Positions 1-5,022 of a stretch of DNA of 5,067 nucleotides are shown here, piece after piece; position 1 is the first letter of the stretch; every line of letters begins with the position of its first letter. Source of the DNA: Chloroflexi bacterium RBG_16_64_43 (GTDB lineage Bacteria > Chloroflexota > Anaerolineae > Anaerolineales > RBG-16-64-43); contig MGOA01000152.1 in NCBI GenBank assembly GCA_001796965.1, positions 1-5,067 on the forward strand. The letters are read 5' to 3'. The notes below the pieces were generated by a model. It did not search any database and had not been told where the DNA came from. It was given only the letters and a program-made list of their open reading frames with translations. A program made the translations under genes and the position numbers.

Positions 1-3
1 CGG

Positions 4-15
4 CCAGGCGCCTGG
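4..15. repeat. 12-bp perfect palindrome abutting the lexA ribosome binding site
   Basis: The sequence CCAGGCGCCTGG is a perfect palindrome centred 16 bases before the chosen lexA start, and its last two bases overlap the Shine-Dalgarno run. LexA proteins usually repress their own genes through a dyad near the start, so an operator role is conceivable. No second copy of this motif was noticed next to another gene in the window, and a palindrome this long is expected about once by chance in 5 kb. The link to LexA is therefore weak inference. Confidence 0.3.
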
Positions 16-20
16 GGAGG
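14..20 (+). promoter_or_regulatory. Ribosome binding site deciding the lexA start
   Basis: The run GGGGAGG lies five bases before the ATG at 26. It overlaps the in-frame GTG at 20, which would leave that GTG without a usable ribosome binding site. This favours the ATG at 26 as the real start. Confidence 0.7.
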
Positions 21-25
21 TGAAG

Positions 26-679
26 ATGGGTGAGGGCAATCTGACGGCCCGCCAGGCCGAGATGAAGAAGTACATCGAGGAATACTTCACCGAGCACGGG
101 TATGCCCCCTCCTATCGTGAGATCATGAAGAAGGTCGGCATCCCCTCGCTCTCAGTGGTGCGCTATAACCTGGAGCGTCTGCAGCGCGAGGGCATCCTGG
201 ATCGGGATCCGCGGGTGGCCCGTGGCATCCGCCCACATACGGCCCAACTGCGTTCGATCCGCGTGTGGGGCTACATTGCTGCCGGCGAGCCGATGCCCGT
301 CCCCGGCGTGACCGAGCCGCTGTTTGGTGCCGATGAAGCCTTGGCCATCTCGCGCGATCTGCTGCCGCGCGACCGGGATTTGTTCGCGCTGATCGTGCGA
401 GGCGATTCAATGATCGACGCCATGGTCCACGACGGGGACTACGTCATCCTCAAGCCCCAGCAGCAGGCCCGCAACGGCGAGATGGTGGCCGTGTGGTTGA
501 AGGACCGCGACGAAACGACGCTTAAGTATTTCTTTTACGAGGACGGGCGGGTGCGCCTTCAGCCGGCCAACCCCCAGATGAACCCGATATTTGTTGACAA
601 TCTGGAGCAGGTGGAGATTCGCGGGCGAGTGGTCATGGTTGTTCGCCAGCTCGAGAAGCGTGGGGGCGTCAAACACTAG
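26..679 (+). CDS. lexA: LexA repressor, SOS response regulator (self-cleaving)
   Basis: LexA represses DNA-damage genes and is inactivated when RecA filaments stimulate its self-cleavage. From the ATG at 26 the protein has 217 residues, a normal length. Residues 1-70 form the winged helix-turn-helix; the opening LTARQ and the GYAPSYREI segment are typical of the family, while the recognition helix (IPSLSVVRYNLERL) differs from the E. coli type, so the operator probably differs too. The C-terminal S24 peptidase domain has the cleavage site Ala86-Gly87 in AAGEP, the catalytic Ser128 in RGDSM and the general-base Lys167 in TTLKYF, all correctly spaced. A GTG at 20 would add two residues but overlaps the ribosome binding site. 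The reading frame stays open to the window edge, so a longer form cannot be strictly excluded. The gene looks monocistronic because a terminator follows 25 bases after the stop. Autoregulation is expected from the family, but most of the promoter lies outside the window. Confidence 0.95.
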   Translation: MGEGNLTARQAEMKKYIEEYFTEHGYAPSYREIMKKVGIPSLSVVRYNLERLQREGILDRDPRVARGIRPHTAQLRSIRVWGYIAAGEPMPVPGVTEPLFGADEALAISRDLLPRDRDLFALIVRGDSMIDAMVHDGDYVILKPQQQARNGEMVAVWLKDRDETTLKYFFYEDGRVRLQPANPQMNPIFVDNLEQVEIRGRVVMVVRQLEKRGGVKH

Positions 680-704
680 CCGCCCCAATCGCATAAACTG
701 CCGA

Positions 705-740
705 GCCGCCCGCGATATCTGCGGGCGGCCTCTTGTTTCT
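705..740 (+). terminator. Intrinsic terminator of lexA
   Basis: A perfect 9-bp GC stem pairs GCCGCCCGC (705-713) with GCGGGCGGC (721-729) around a 7-base loop. It is followed by the pyrimidine- and T-rich tail CTCTTGTTTCT. It sits 25 bases after the lexA stop and upstream of the next promoter, so it insulates the two genes. The tail contains C and G interruptions, so it is not an ideal T-tract. Confidence 0.85.
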
Positions 741-762
741 GGCGGGTTTGATGGCGCCGACG

Positions 763-768
763 TATAAT
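763..768 (+). promoter_or_regulatory. Promoter -10 box for the NERD-like gene
   Basis: A consensus TATAAT stands out in GC-rich surroundings, 30 bases before the ATG at 799 and just after the lexA terminator. Transcription would start near 775, giving a leader of about 24 bases. No good -35 hexamer is seen at 16-18 bp spacing; the best position, 740-745, reads TGGCGG. The start has a clear ribosome binding site, AGAAGG at 788-793. Confidence 0.6.
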
Positions 769-798
769 CGCGGTTGACCCGCCCACCAGAAGGCTGTC

Positions 799-1656
799 AT
801 GCGTACTATCGATCGGTCGTCGTTCCGTGATGCCAGCGGCCAAATCCCCTTCTCCACTCGCTTGCAGGCCGTCCTTAAAGAAGGCCTTGGCTGGCAAGCC
901 GAAGTGCAGGCCCAGGAGGACATCGCGCGCCGCCTAGCGAAAGTCTTCGGCGACGACTATGTCCTCATCCGCAACTGCCCCATGCCGACCAGTAATGTGC
1001 CGGTGCCGCTCATTCTTATCGGCCCGATCGGCGTGCGGGTCATGATGACCACCGCCTTGCGCGGAACCTACCGCTCCAAAGCAGGCCAGTGGATGACGCT
1101 GGGAGGCGGCGGGACGTTCAAGTCCTCGCGCCCCAACTTGGCCTCGCGCTTGCGCCTGTTCGAAGATGCCGTGCGCCGTTTCATCACCTCCAAGGGAATC
1201 AGCCTGCCCGAGGGAGAGCCGGTGCTCATCGTCGCGCGGCCCGAAACCTACGTCGAGAATATCAAGACCTCGCTGCGCGTGGTGCTGGCCGACGGCGTCG
1301 AGAACTTCGCGACCAGCCTGATGCAATTGCGGCCGATCCTTTCGCCGGCGGTGGTGGAAGATATCACCCGGGCGCTGGGTGGGCCGAAGGACGAGCCACC
1401 GATTGAGACCGAAGCGGTGCAGGCCGCGGTGCCCGTGCTGCCACGGTCCACTGCTCCGACCGTGCCGGCTGCACTCGTCGCCGCAGCGGATCCCGACACC
1501 CGCGAGATGCCTGACGCGCCGGCCGGCCCGGTCGAAGGCCGCCGACGTCTGACCCGCAAGCAGGTGTTGCTGCTGGTGTTGCTAGGTCTGGCCAACCTGT
1601 GTGTTTTGGGAGCGCTGGTCGTGGTGGTGGTCACCGACTCGCTCGTCGGCGGCTGA
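799..1656 (+). CDS. Membrane-anchored protein with a degenerate NERD-like domain
   Basis: The 285-residue product has three parts. Residues 30-130 resemble the N-terminal part of NERD (nuclease-related) domains: a helix with the pattern G-x2-AE-x3-Q-x4-L, then a strand with VLIRNCPMP, a hydrophobic strand ending in IGPIGVRVM, and an RGTYRSKAGQW segment like the usual loop before the domain's tryptophan. NERD domains normally carry an aspartate before the GP-G strand and an E-x-K after it. Here those places read VPVPLILIGP and VMMTTALRG, so the catalytic residues appear to be lost. Residues 195-250 are a low-complexity Ala/Pro linker. Residues 256-278 form one hydrophobic transmembrane helix after the basic stretch RRRLTRK, leaving a tail of a few residues, so the protein is likely tail-anchored with its domain in the cytoplasm. 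AGAAGG at 788-793 supports the ATG at 799. The membrane helix is clear from the sequence; the NERD relation is by eye and moderate. No function is assigned. Confidence 0.85.
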   Translation: MRTIDRSSFRDASGQIPFSTRLQAVLKEGLGWQAEVQAQEDIARRLAKVFGDDYVLIRNCPMPTSNVPVPLILIGPIGVRVMMTTALRGTYRSKAGQWMTLGGGGTFKSSRPNLASRLRLFEDAVRRFITSKGISLPEGEPVLIVARPETYVENIKTSLRVVLADGVENFATSLMQLRPILSPAVVEDITRALGGPKDEPPIETEAVQAAVPVLPRSTAPTVPAALVAAADPDTREMPDAPAGPVEGRRRLTRKQVLLLVLLGLANLCVLGALVVVVVTDSLVGG

Positions 1657-1805
1657 CTTTCTGCCCATCAGCGGCACCCGCGCCCGGCACTGTTCCTCCT
1701 CGGGTGTTGATCTCCGTATTCATCCTGAGGCGGGGGACTGGAAGGACACCTCGTCGCGCAATTCTTCGGCGCCTCGCCTCGGTTACCGATTGCAGGCTGT
1801 CTTTC

Positions 1806-1814
1806 TGATACAAT
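1806..1814 (+). promoter_or_regulatory. Extended -10 promoter of the glycosyltransferase-rnhB operon
   Basis: TGATACAAT matches the extended -10 pattern TGnTAnAAT. Transcription would begin around 1821-1824, at or within a few bases of the ATG at 1824. No Shine-Dalgarno precedes that ATG (the bases are CCGGCCGAC), which fits a leaderless or near-leaderless mRNA. No convincing -35 box is present at normal spacing, as is usual for extended -10 promoters. The rest of the 167-bp gap (1657-1805) shows no convincing terminator, RNA or small gene; a weak GAGGCG/CGCCTC pairing across a long loop is the only structure noticed. Confidence 0.6.
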
Positions 1815-1823
1815 CCGGCCGAC

Positions 1824-2579
1824 ATGGCGGAAGAGATCTTTCTCTCGGTCGTCATCCCGGCGCACAACGAAGAACACCGCTTGCCCTCGACGCTGCGCCG
1901 CTTGCAAGAGTTCCTTCCCACCCAGGGCTATACCTTCGAAGTCATCATTGTGGAGAACGGAAGCCGCGACGGTACGCGGGGGGTGGTTGAGCGCGCGCGG
2001 CCAGGCTTCGCTCAGCTGCGCCTGATTTCGATGCCGCAGGCCGGCAAGGGGGGAGCGGTGCGCGCGGGCATGCTGGCGGCGCGCGGCGCATTCCGCTTCA
2101 TGTGCGATGCGGATCTGTCGATGCCCATCGAAGAGGTAGGTCGCTTTCTGCCGCCGCGGGTCGAGGCGGAGGTGGCCATCGCTTCGCGCGAGGCTCAGGG
2201 CGCACGCCGCTTTGGCGAGCCAGCCTACCGGCACCTGATGGGCCGGGTCTTTGCCCAAGCCGTCAAACTCATCGTGCTGCGCGGCTTTGAAGACACGCAG
2301 TGCGGCTTCAAGTGCTACCGCGCCCGGGCCGCGCAGGATGTCTTCTCGCGCCAAGTGCTCCAGGGATGGACCTTTGACGTCGAGGATCTTTTCCTTGCCC
2401 GCCGGCTGGGCTATTCAATTGTCGACGTCCCGATCCCCTGGTACTACCAAGCCGAAAGCCGGGTGCAGGTGGCGGCCGATTCACTGCGCATGCTGGCAGA
2501 CTTGGTACGCATCCGGGTGAACTGGATGCGCGGTGTGTATGACATCTCACGGCCCTCGCCGTCCCAATCTGCGCTATGA
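1824..2579 (+). CDS. GT2 family glycosyltransferase, dolichyl/polyprenyl-phosphate glucosyltransferase-like (ALG5 type)
   Basis: This 251-residue GT-A fold enzyme probably transfers a sugar from a nucleotide donor to a lipid phosphate carrier at the inner face of the membrane, for later use in glycan or glycolipid synthesis. The order of motifs is typical: SVVIPAHNEE (8-17), the nucleotide-binding VENGSRDGT (43-51), KGGAVRAGM (75-83), the metal-binding DAD (95-97) in CDADLSMP, SRE (121-123), DTQCGFK (157-163), and GWTFDVE (181-187) with the acidic pair expected for the catalytic base region. The DTQCGFK and GWTFDVE blocks place it with the ALG5/DPG-synthase branch rather than with GtrB-like enzymes. 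There is no C-terminal membrane helix pair, so it is either soluble or peripherally bound. Donor and acceptor cannot be read from sequence. It starts without a Shine-Dalgarno just downstream of an extended -10 box, and its 3' end overlaps rnhB, which implies cotranscription. Confidence 0.92.
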   Translation: MAEEIFLSVVIPAHNEEHRLPSTLRRLQEFLPTQGYTFEVIIVENGSRDGTRGVVERARPGFAQLRLISMPQAGKGGAVRAGMLAARGAFRFMCDADLSMPIEEVGRFLPPRVEAEVAIASREAQGARRFGEPAYRHLMGRVFAQAVKLIVLRGFEDTQCGFKCYRARAAQDVFSRQVLQGWTFDVEDLFLARRLGYSIVDVPIPWYYQAESRVQVAADSLRMLADLVRIRVNWMRGVYDISRPSPSQSAL

Positions 2580-3225
2580 AGCCAGATTGTGGCGCCAAGG
2601 CTGCGTGCACGTCGCCGGGCTGGATGAGGTGGGGCGAGGTGCGTGGGCCGGACCGCTTGTCGCGGCCGCCGTGGTGCTCCCGGCCGGGCGCGCCAACTTG
2701 GCGCGAATGCTGCGCGGGGTGCGTGATTCCAAGGTCATGACAGCCGCCGGCCGGGATTGTTGGGCGGATGCGATACTGGGCGTGGCCCAGGCCTGGGCGG
2801 TGGGCAGCGCGGCGCCGGGGGAGGTGGATGACTTCGGGCCGCTGGGCGCGACGCGCCTGGCCATGCAGCGCGCGCTCGACGCGCTGGCCGTGCGCCCCGA
2901 TCACCTGTTGATCGACTACCTGCGATTACCTGATTGCCCCCTCCCGCAAACAGCCATGCCACGCGGCGATGCGCGAATGCTCTCGGTGGCCGCCGCCTCG
3001 GTGGTGGCCAAGGTGTGGCGCGATCGAGTGATGATGATGCACGACGAGAACTTCCCCGAGTTTGGTTTGGCGCGTAACAAGGGCTACGGCACACCTGAAC
3101 ACCGACGTGCGCTCGAGCGGCTGGGCCCTACGCCGCTCCACCGCCTCTCGTATTACCCGGTCGCCCAGGCGCGGGCTCGGTTTGCGCCATCTGGCCGGGA
3201 TGAAATGGTCAAGCCGGTTCGTTAG
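2539..3225 (+). CDS. rnhB: Ribonuclease HII
   Basis: RNase HII cuts the RNA strand of RNA-DNA hybrids and starts removal of single ribonucleotides misincorporated into DNA. From the ATG at 2539 the protein has 228 residues, close to the usual 200-230. The four metal-binding acids are visible: Asp29 and Glu30 in GLDEVGRGAWAGP, Asp126 in LLIDYLRLP and Asp144 in RGDARML. Also present are DSK (64-66), SVAAASVVAKVWRDR (149-163), NKGYGTPEH (180-188) and the C-terminal HRLSYYPV. The residue after Asp126 is Tyr where Gly is common. The start lies inside the glycosyltransferase gene. A GTG at 2533 in the same frame would add two residues and has similarly poor ribosome binding support. The overlap is believable because the NLRYE segment typical of RNase HII N-termini is encoded inside or across it. 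Translation is probably coupled to the upstream gene. Confidence 0.95.
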   Translation: MTSHGPRRPNLRYEARLWRQGCVHVAGLDEVGRGAWAGPLVAAAVVLPAGRANLARMLRGVRDSKVMTAAGRDCWADAILGVAQAWAVGSAAPGEVDDFGPLGATRLAMQRALDALAVRPDHLLIDYLRLPDCPLPQTAMPRGDARMLSVAAASVVAKVWRDRVMMMHDENFPEFGLARNKGYGTPEHRRALERLGPTPLHRLSYYPVAQARARFAPSGRDEMVKPVR

Positions 3226-3279
3226 CTGGGCGGACCTGCGCGTCGCGCATAACCCTCACGATTCGGCCAGAAAACGCAG

Positions 3280-3292
3280 GCACAATCTGTGC
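3280..3292. repeat. Short inverted repeat with a possible -10 box upstream of the sortase gene
   Basis: GCACA (3280-3284) and TGTGC (3288-3292) form a perfect 5-bp inverted repeat around ATC. The same bases contain CACAAT (3281-3286), a possible imperfect -10 box. Transcription from it would begin near 3293, leaving a leader of about 50 bases that contains the next stem-loop. No good -35 is seen. A small operator is an alternative, and chance is also possible. Confidence 0.25.
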
Positions 3293-3308
3293 ACCATGGG
3301 GTGAAGGT

Positions 3309-3335
3309 GCTCTGCGCATCGATCGTGCGCAGAGC
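3309..3335 (+). promoter_or_regulatory. Strong stem-loop in the leader of the sortase gene
   Basis: CTCTGCGCA (3310-3318) pairs perfectly with TGCGCAGAG (3326-3334), extended by G3309-C3335, around the 7-base loop TCGATCG. There is no T-tract after it, so it is not an ordinary intrinsic terminator for rnhB. It ends nine bases before the sortase ATG at 3345, so its 3' arm takes up the place where the ribosome binding site should be; only GGGA at 3336-3339 remains. It could limit translation of the sortase, stabilise mRNA ends, or act as a DNA operator dyad. The structure is seen directly; the role is inference. Confidence 0.55.
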
Positions 3336-3344
3336 GGGACACGT

Positions 3345-4214
3345 ATGGCATCCAAAGATCCGAAGCATCTTTCGGTCCGGGAACTCGAACGGCTGCTTGC
3401 GGCCAAACGCTTGGCCGAGCGACGCGACCGCCTTGCGCAGTTCCGCCGCACCGGACGCGCGCTTCATCCGCTGCTCTCCACGCCCGAGGACGACGGCCAG
3501 ATCACTCCTGCCAAGCAAGCGGCTCCCCGCTCGCGACATGTGCTGGATCGGCTGCTTCTGTTTATCGAGGTCGGGGCAGCCATTGGCCTGGCGCTGGTAC
3601 TGATCAACGGGGCCGGGTTGCTCGACAGGCTCAACCGCGAAGTCTCCTCGGCCCTTGGGCGCACTACGCCCACTCCCCTGATTACGGCGGTGGTGTTGCC
3701 CTCAGGACACACCCCTCCCAACTCTCCCGGCGGCGCGCAACCCAATCAGGATGAGATTCCTGCCAATCTGCGAGCCTTCGTGCAATCGATGCCGGCGCCG
3801 GCGGCTCCCACCAGCGGGCCGGAACAGGCCTTGCTGTTGGACGTGCCGGCGATGGGCAAGCTGGCCATTCCGGTGGTGGAAGGCGACGGCTGGGAACAGC
3901 TCAAGCAAGGTGTCGGCCATCACATTGGGTCGGCCGATCCGGGGCGCCTAGGCAACATGGTGCTTTCCGGGCACAACGACATTTACGGAGAGGTGTTCCG
4001 CGACTTGGACAGGTTGGCGCCCGGAGACGAGGTACGGGTTTCGACGGCCAGCCAGGTGTACACCTACCGCGTGGTGGGCTGGCGCTTGGTGACGCCGACG
4101 GAGGTCGAAGTGATGGCCGCCAGCCCGCGGGCGACGCTGACACTGATCTCGTGCTATCCGTACATGATTGATACCCAGCGCATCGTGGTGACTGCCGAAC
4201 TCGTGGGGAACTGA
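3345..4214 (+). CDS. Membrane-anchored sortase (class D/E-like transpeptidase)
   Basis: Sortases cleave a C-terminal sorting signal and attach surface proteins to the cell envelope through a cysteine thioester. This 289-residue protein begins with a charged helix (residues 9-38, rich in Leu, Arg and Glu, possibly a coiled coil) on the cytoplasmic side. A single signal-anchor helix follows (about 70-93), then a Pro/Gly/Ala-rich linker (105-160), then the catalytic barrel (163-289). The triad is complete: His210 in LSGHNDIYGE, Cys270 in TLISCYPY and Arg279 in DTQRIVV. The barrel opens with AIPVVEG, and GDEVRV and YRVVGW strands are present. The architecture fits class D/E-like enzymes; the exact class cannot be settled by eye. 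No LPxTG-type substrate or pilin gene is visible nearby, so its targets lie elsewhere. The ATG at 3345 is the first good start, though its ribosome binding site is weak and a stem-loop lies just upstream. The frame is open further upstream but has no plausible start there. Confidence 0.93.
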   Translation: MASKDPKHLSVRELERLLAAKRLAERRDRLAQFRRTGRALHPLLSTPEDDGQITPAKQAAPRSRHVLDRLLLFIEVGAAIGLALVLINGAGLLDRLNREVSSALGRTTPTPLITAVVLPSGHTPPNSPGGAQPNQDEIPANLRAFVQSMPAPAAPTSGPEQALLLDVPAMGKLAIPVVEGDGWEQLKQGVGHHIGSADPGRLGNMVLSGHNDIYGEVFRDLDRLAPGDEVRVSTASQVYTYRVVGWRLVTPTEVEVMAASPRATLTLISCYPYMIDTQRIVVTAELVGN

Positions 4215-4222
4215 GGGCGCGG

Positions 4223-4228
4223 TATAAT
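4223..4228 (+). promoter_or_regulatory. Promoter -10 box for the 47-aa membrane protein
   Basis: TATAAT lies nine bases after the sortase stop and 20 bases before the ATG at 4249. Transcription would begin near 4235, almost directly on the Shine-Dalgarno GAGGAG at 4236-4241. No good -35 is seen at 16-18 bp spacing (CTCGTG at 4200-4205). The small gene could also be read through from the sortase gene. Confidence 0.55.
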
Positions 4229-4248
4229 TCGGTCCGAGGAGAAAGTGC

Positions 4249-4392
4249 ATGAGCCGAAAAATGGTACGCGCGACTCGCTCGGAGACCTTTAACCCGGACT
4301 ATTCACATATTAAGAAGGACCTGCGGCGCATCGCGCTCATTGCCAGTTCCTTCGTGGTGGTGATGATCGTGCTCTCCTTCATTCTCAAGTAG
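4249..4392 (+). CDS. Small 47-residue single-span membrane protein, function unknown
   Basis: The frame runs from an ATG to a TAG and has a strong ribosome binding site, GAGGAG at 4236-4241, seven bases upstream. The product has a basic N-terminus (MSRKMVRATR), a polar segment FNPDYSHIKKDLRRI (residues 14-28), and one hydrophobic helix from about 28 to 46 ending in Lys47. The positive-inside rule places the N-terminus in the cytoplasm and the C-terminus at the outer face. The FNPDYS segment resembles, from memory, short conserved proteins of Chloroflexota, but I know of no assigned function. Its own -10 box, its Shine-Dalgarno and a downstream terminator together make a real gene likely. Small membrane proteins of this design often modulate a larger membrane partner; the adjacent sortase is one candidate, but nothing in the sequence proves it. 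Its last 8 bases overlap the convergent acetyltransferase gene. Confidence 0.8.
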   Translation: MSRKMVRATRSETFNPDYSHIKKDLRRIALIASSFVVVMIVLSFILK

Positions 4393-5008
4393 CCGGATTC
4401 CCCACGCCCTTGGCCACGCGTTGCATCAGGCCCGCCTTGACGGCGGGCCATTCGTTTTCGAGAACGCTGTAGACGACCGAACTGCGGCGGTGGCCGTCGG
4501 GGAGAAGCATGTGTTCGCGCCACACACCTTCACGCACTGCGCCCAGGCGCTCGAGGGCGCGCTGCGAGCGCAGGTTGCGCAGGTCGGTCCGGAATTGGAC
4601 GCGAACGCACGCCAAGTGCTCGAAGGCGTGCTGCAGCAAGAGCAATTTCGCTTCGGGGTTGACGATTGTTCCGCGATATCCTGCGCCGTACCAGGTGCCG
4701 CCGATTTCGATGGCCCGATTGGGCGCATCGGCATTCATGAAACGGGTGGCGCCCACAACCCTGGCCTGACCGCGATGGAAGACGACGAACGGCATATCTC
4801 TGCCGCGGGCCTGGTGCCCGAGCAGGAGGGCCACCCAGGCTTCCATATCCGCCAGTGAGTCCATCCGTCCATAGGGCATGAATCGCCAGATGTCTTCGTC
4901 GCGCCCGACGTCGAAGAGCGCCTGAGCATGGGCTGCTGCCAAGGGGAGCAGCTGGATGAACCGGCCTTCGAGGGTCAATGGTTCGAGGGGATGCGGCGAG
5001 GCCACCAT
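4385..5008 (-). CDS. GNAT family N-acetyltransferase (RimJ/RimL-like)
   Basis: The 207-residue product belongs to the Acetyltransf_3 branch of GNAT enzymes, which transfer acetyl from acetyl-CoA to an amine such as a protein N-terminus or a small molecule. Visible features are the N-terminal LEPLTLEGRFIQLLPL strand, EIGGTWYGAGYRGTIVNPEAKLL... spanning motif A and the CoA-binding turn (101-124), the AFEHLACVRVQF strand region (128-139), LRNLRSQRALERLGAVREG (143-161), and a C-terminal SVVYSVLENEW (177-187). This pattern is common among uncharacterised bacterial GNATs, so the substrate is unknown. The chosen ATG at 5008 has AGGAG nine bases before it. A GTG at 5047 would add 13 residues unlike the family and has poorer support. 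The gene converges on the small membrane protein gene and overlaps its last 8 bases. No terminator for the minus strand and no clear promoter are seen in the 59 bases upstream. Confidence 0.92.
   Translation of the reverse strand: MVASPHPLEPLTLEGRFIQLLPLAAAHAQALFDVGRDEDIWRFMPYGRMDSLADMEAWVALLLGHQARGRDMPFVVFHRGQARVVGATRFMNADAPNRAIEIGGTWYGAGYRGTIVNPEAKLLLLQHAFEHLACVRVQFRTDLRNLRSQRALERLGAVREGVWREHMLLPDGHRRSSVVYSVLENEWPAVKAGLMQRVAKGVGNPAT
4429..4459 (+). terminator. Plus-strand intrinsic terminator inside the acetyltransferase gene
   Basis: A perfect 8-bp stem pairs GGCCCGCC (4429-4436) with GGCGGGCC (4442-4449) around the loop TTGAC, followed by the T-rich ATTCGTTTTC. It lies 37 bases after the stop of the 47-aa gene and faces the same way, so it probably ends that transcript, possibly together with the sortase transcript. 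The whole element lies within the coding sequence of the opposite-strand acetyltransferase. On the minus strand no T-tract follows the stem, so it should act in one direction only. Confidence 0.65.
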
Positions 5009-5017
5009 TGGTGTAAT

Positions 5018-5022
5018 CTCCT
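5018..5022 (-). promoter_or_regulatory. Ribosome binding site deciding the acetyltransferase start
   Basis: Read on the minus strand, AGGAG lies nine bases before the ATG at 5008 and downstream of the alternative GTG at 5047. This favours the ATG. Confidence 0.6.

Noticed and set aside
1727..1780. GAGGCG/CGCCTC pairings as a terminator or riboswitch before the glycosyltransferase
   Set aside because: The stem is only 6 bp with a loop of about 37 bases and has no T-tract. No T-box or known riboswitch core was recognised.
1601..1990. Open frame of 129 codons across the gap and the glycosyltransferase start
   Set aside because: It overlaps two better-supported genes in another frame, its product is Arg/His/Pro-rich without any recognisable domain, and it lacks a start signal. 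It is a shadow of GC-rich coding DNA.
1668..2354. Open frame of 228 codons on the minus strand opposite the glycosyltransferase
   Set aside because: The plus-strand frame has the full set of GT2 motifs. The minus frame has no recognisable domain and no supported start.
2785..2798. 14-bp perfect palindrome GCCCAGGCCTGGGC
   Set aside because: It lies inside rnhB codons for an ordinary alanine-rich stretch. In GC-rich coding DNA this is likely chance, with nothing to suggest a site.
3296..3304. Minimal frame ATG GGG TGA in the sortase leader
   Set aside because: Two codons upstream of the hairpin could be imagined as a regulatory mini-frame, but there is no ribosome binding site and such triplets are common by chance.
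4421..4858. Open frame of 145 codons on the plus strand opposite the acetyltransferase
   Set aside because: The minus-strand frame has clear GNAT motifs, and the plus-strand frame starts within the terminator hairpin with no ribosome binding site.
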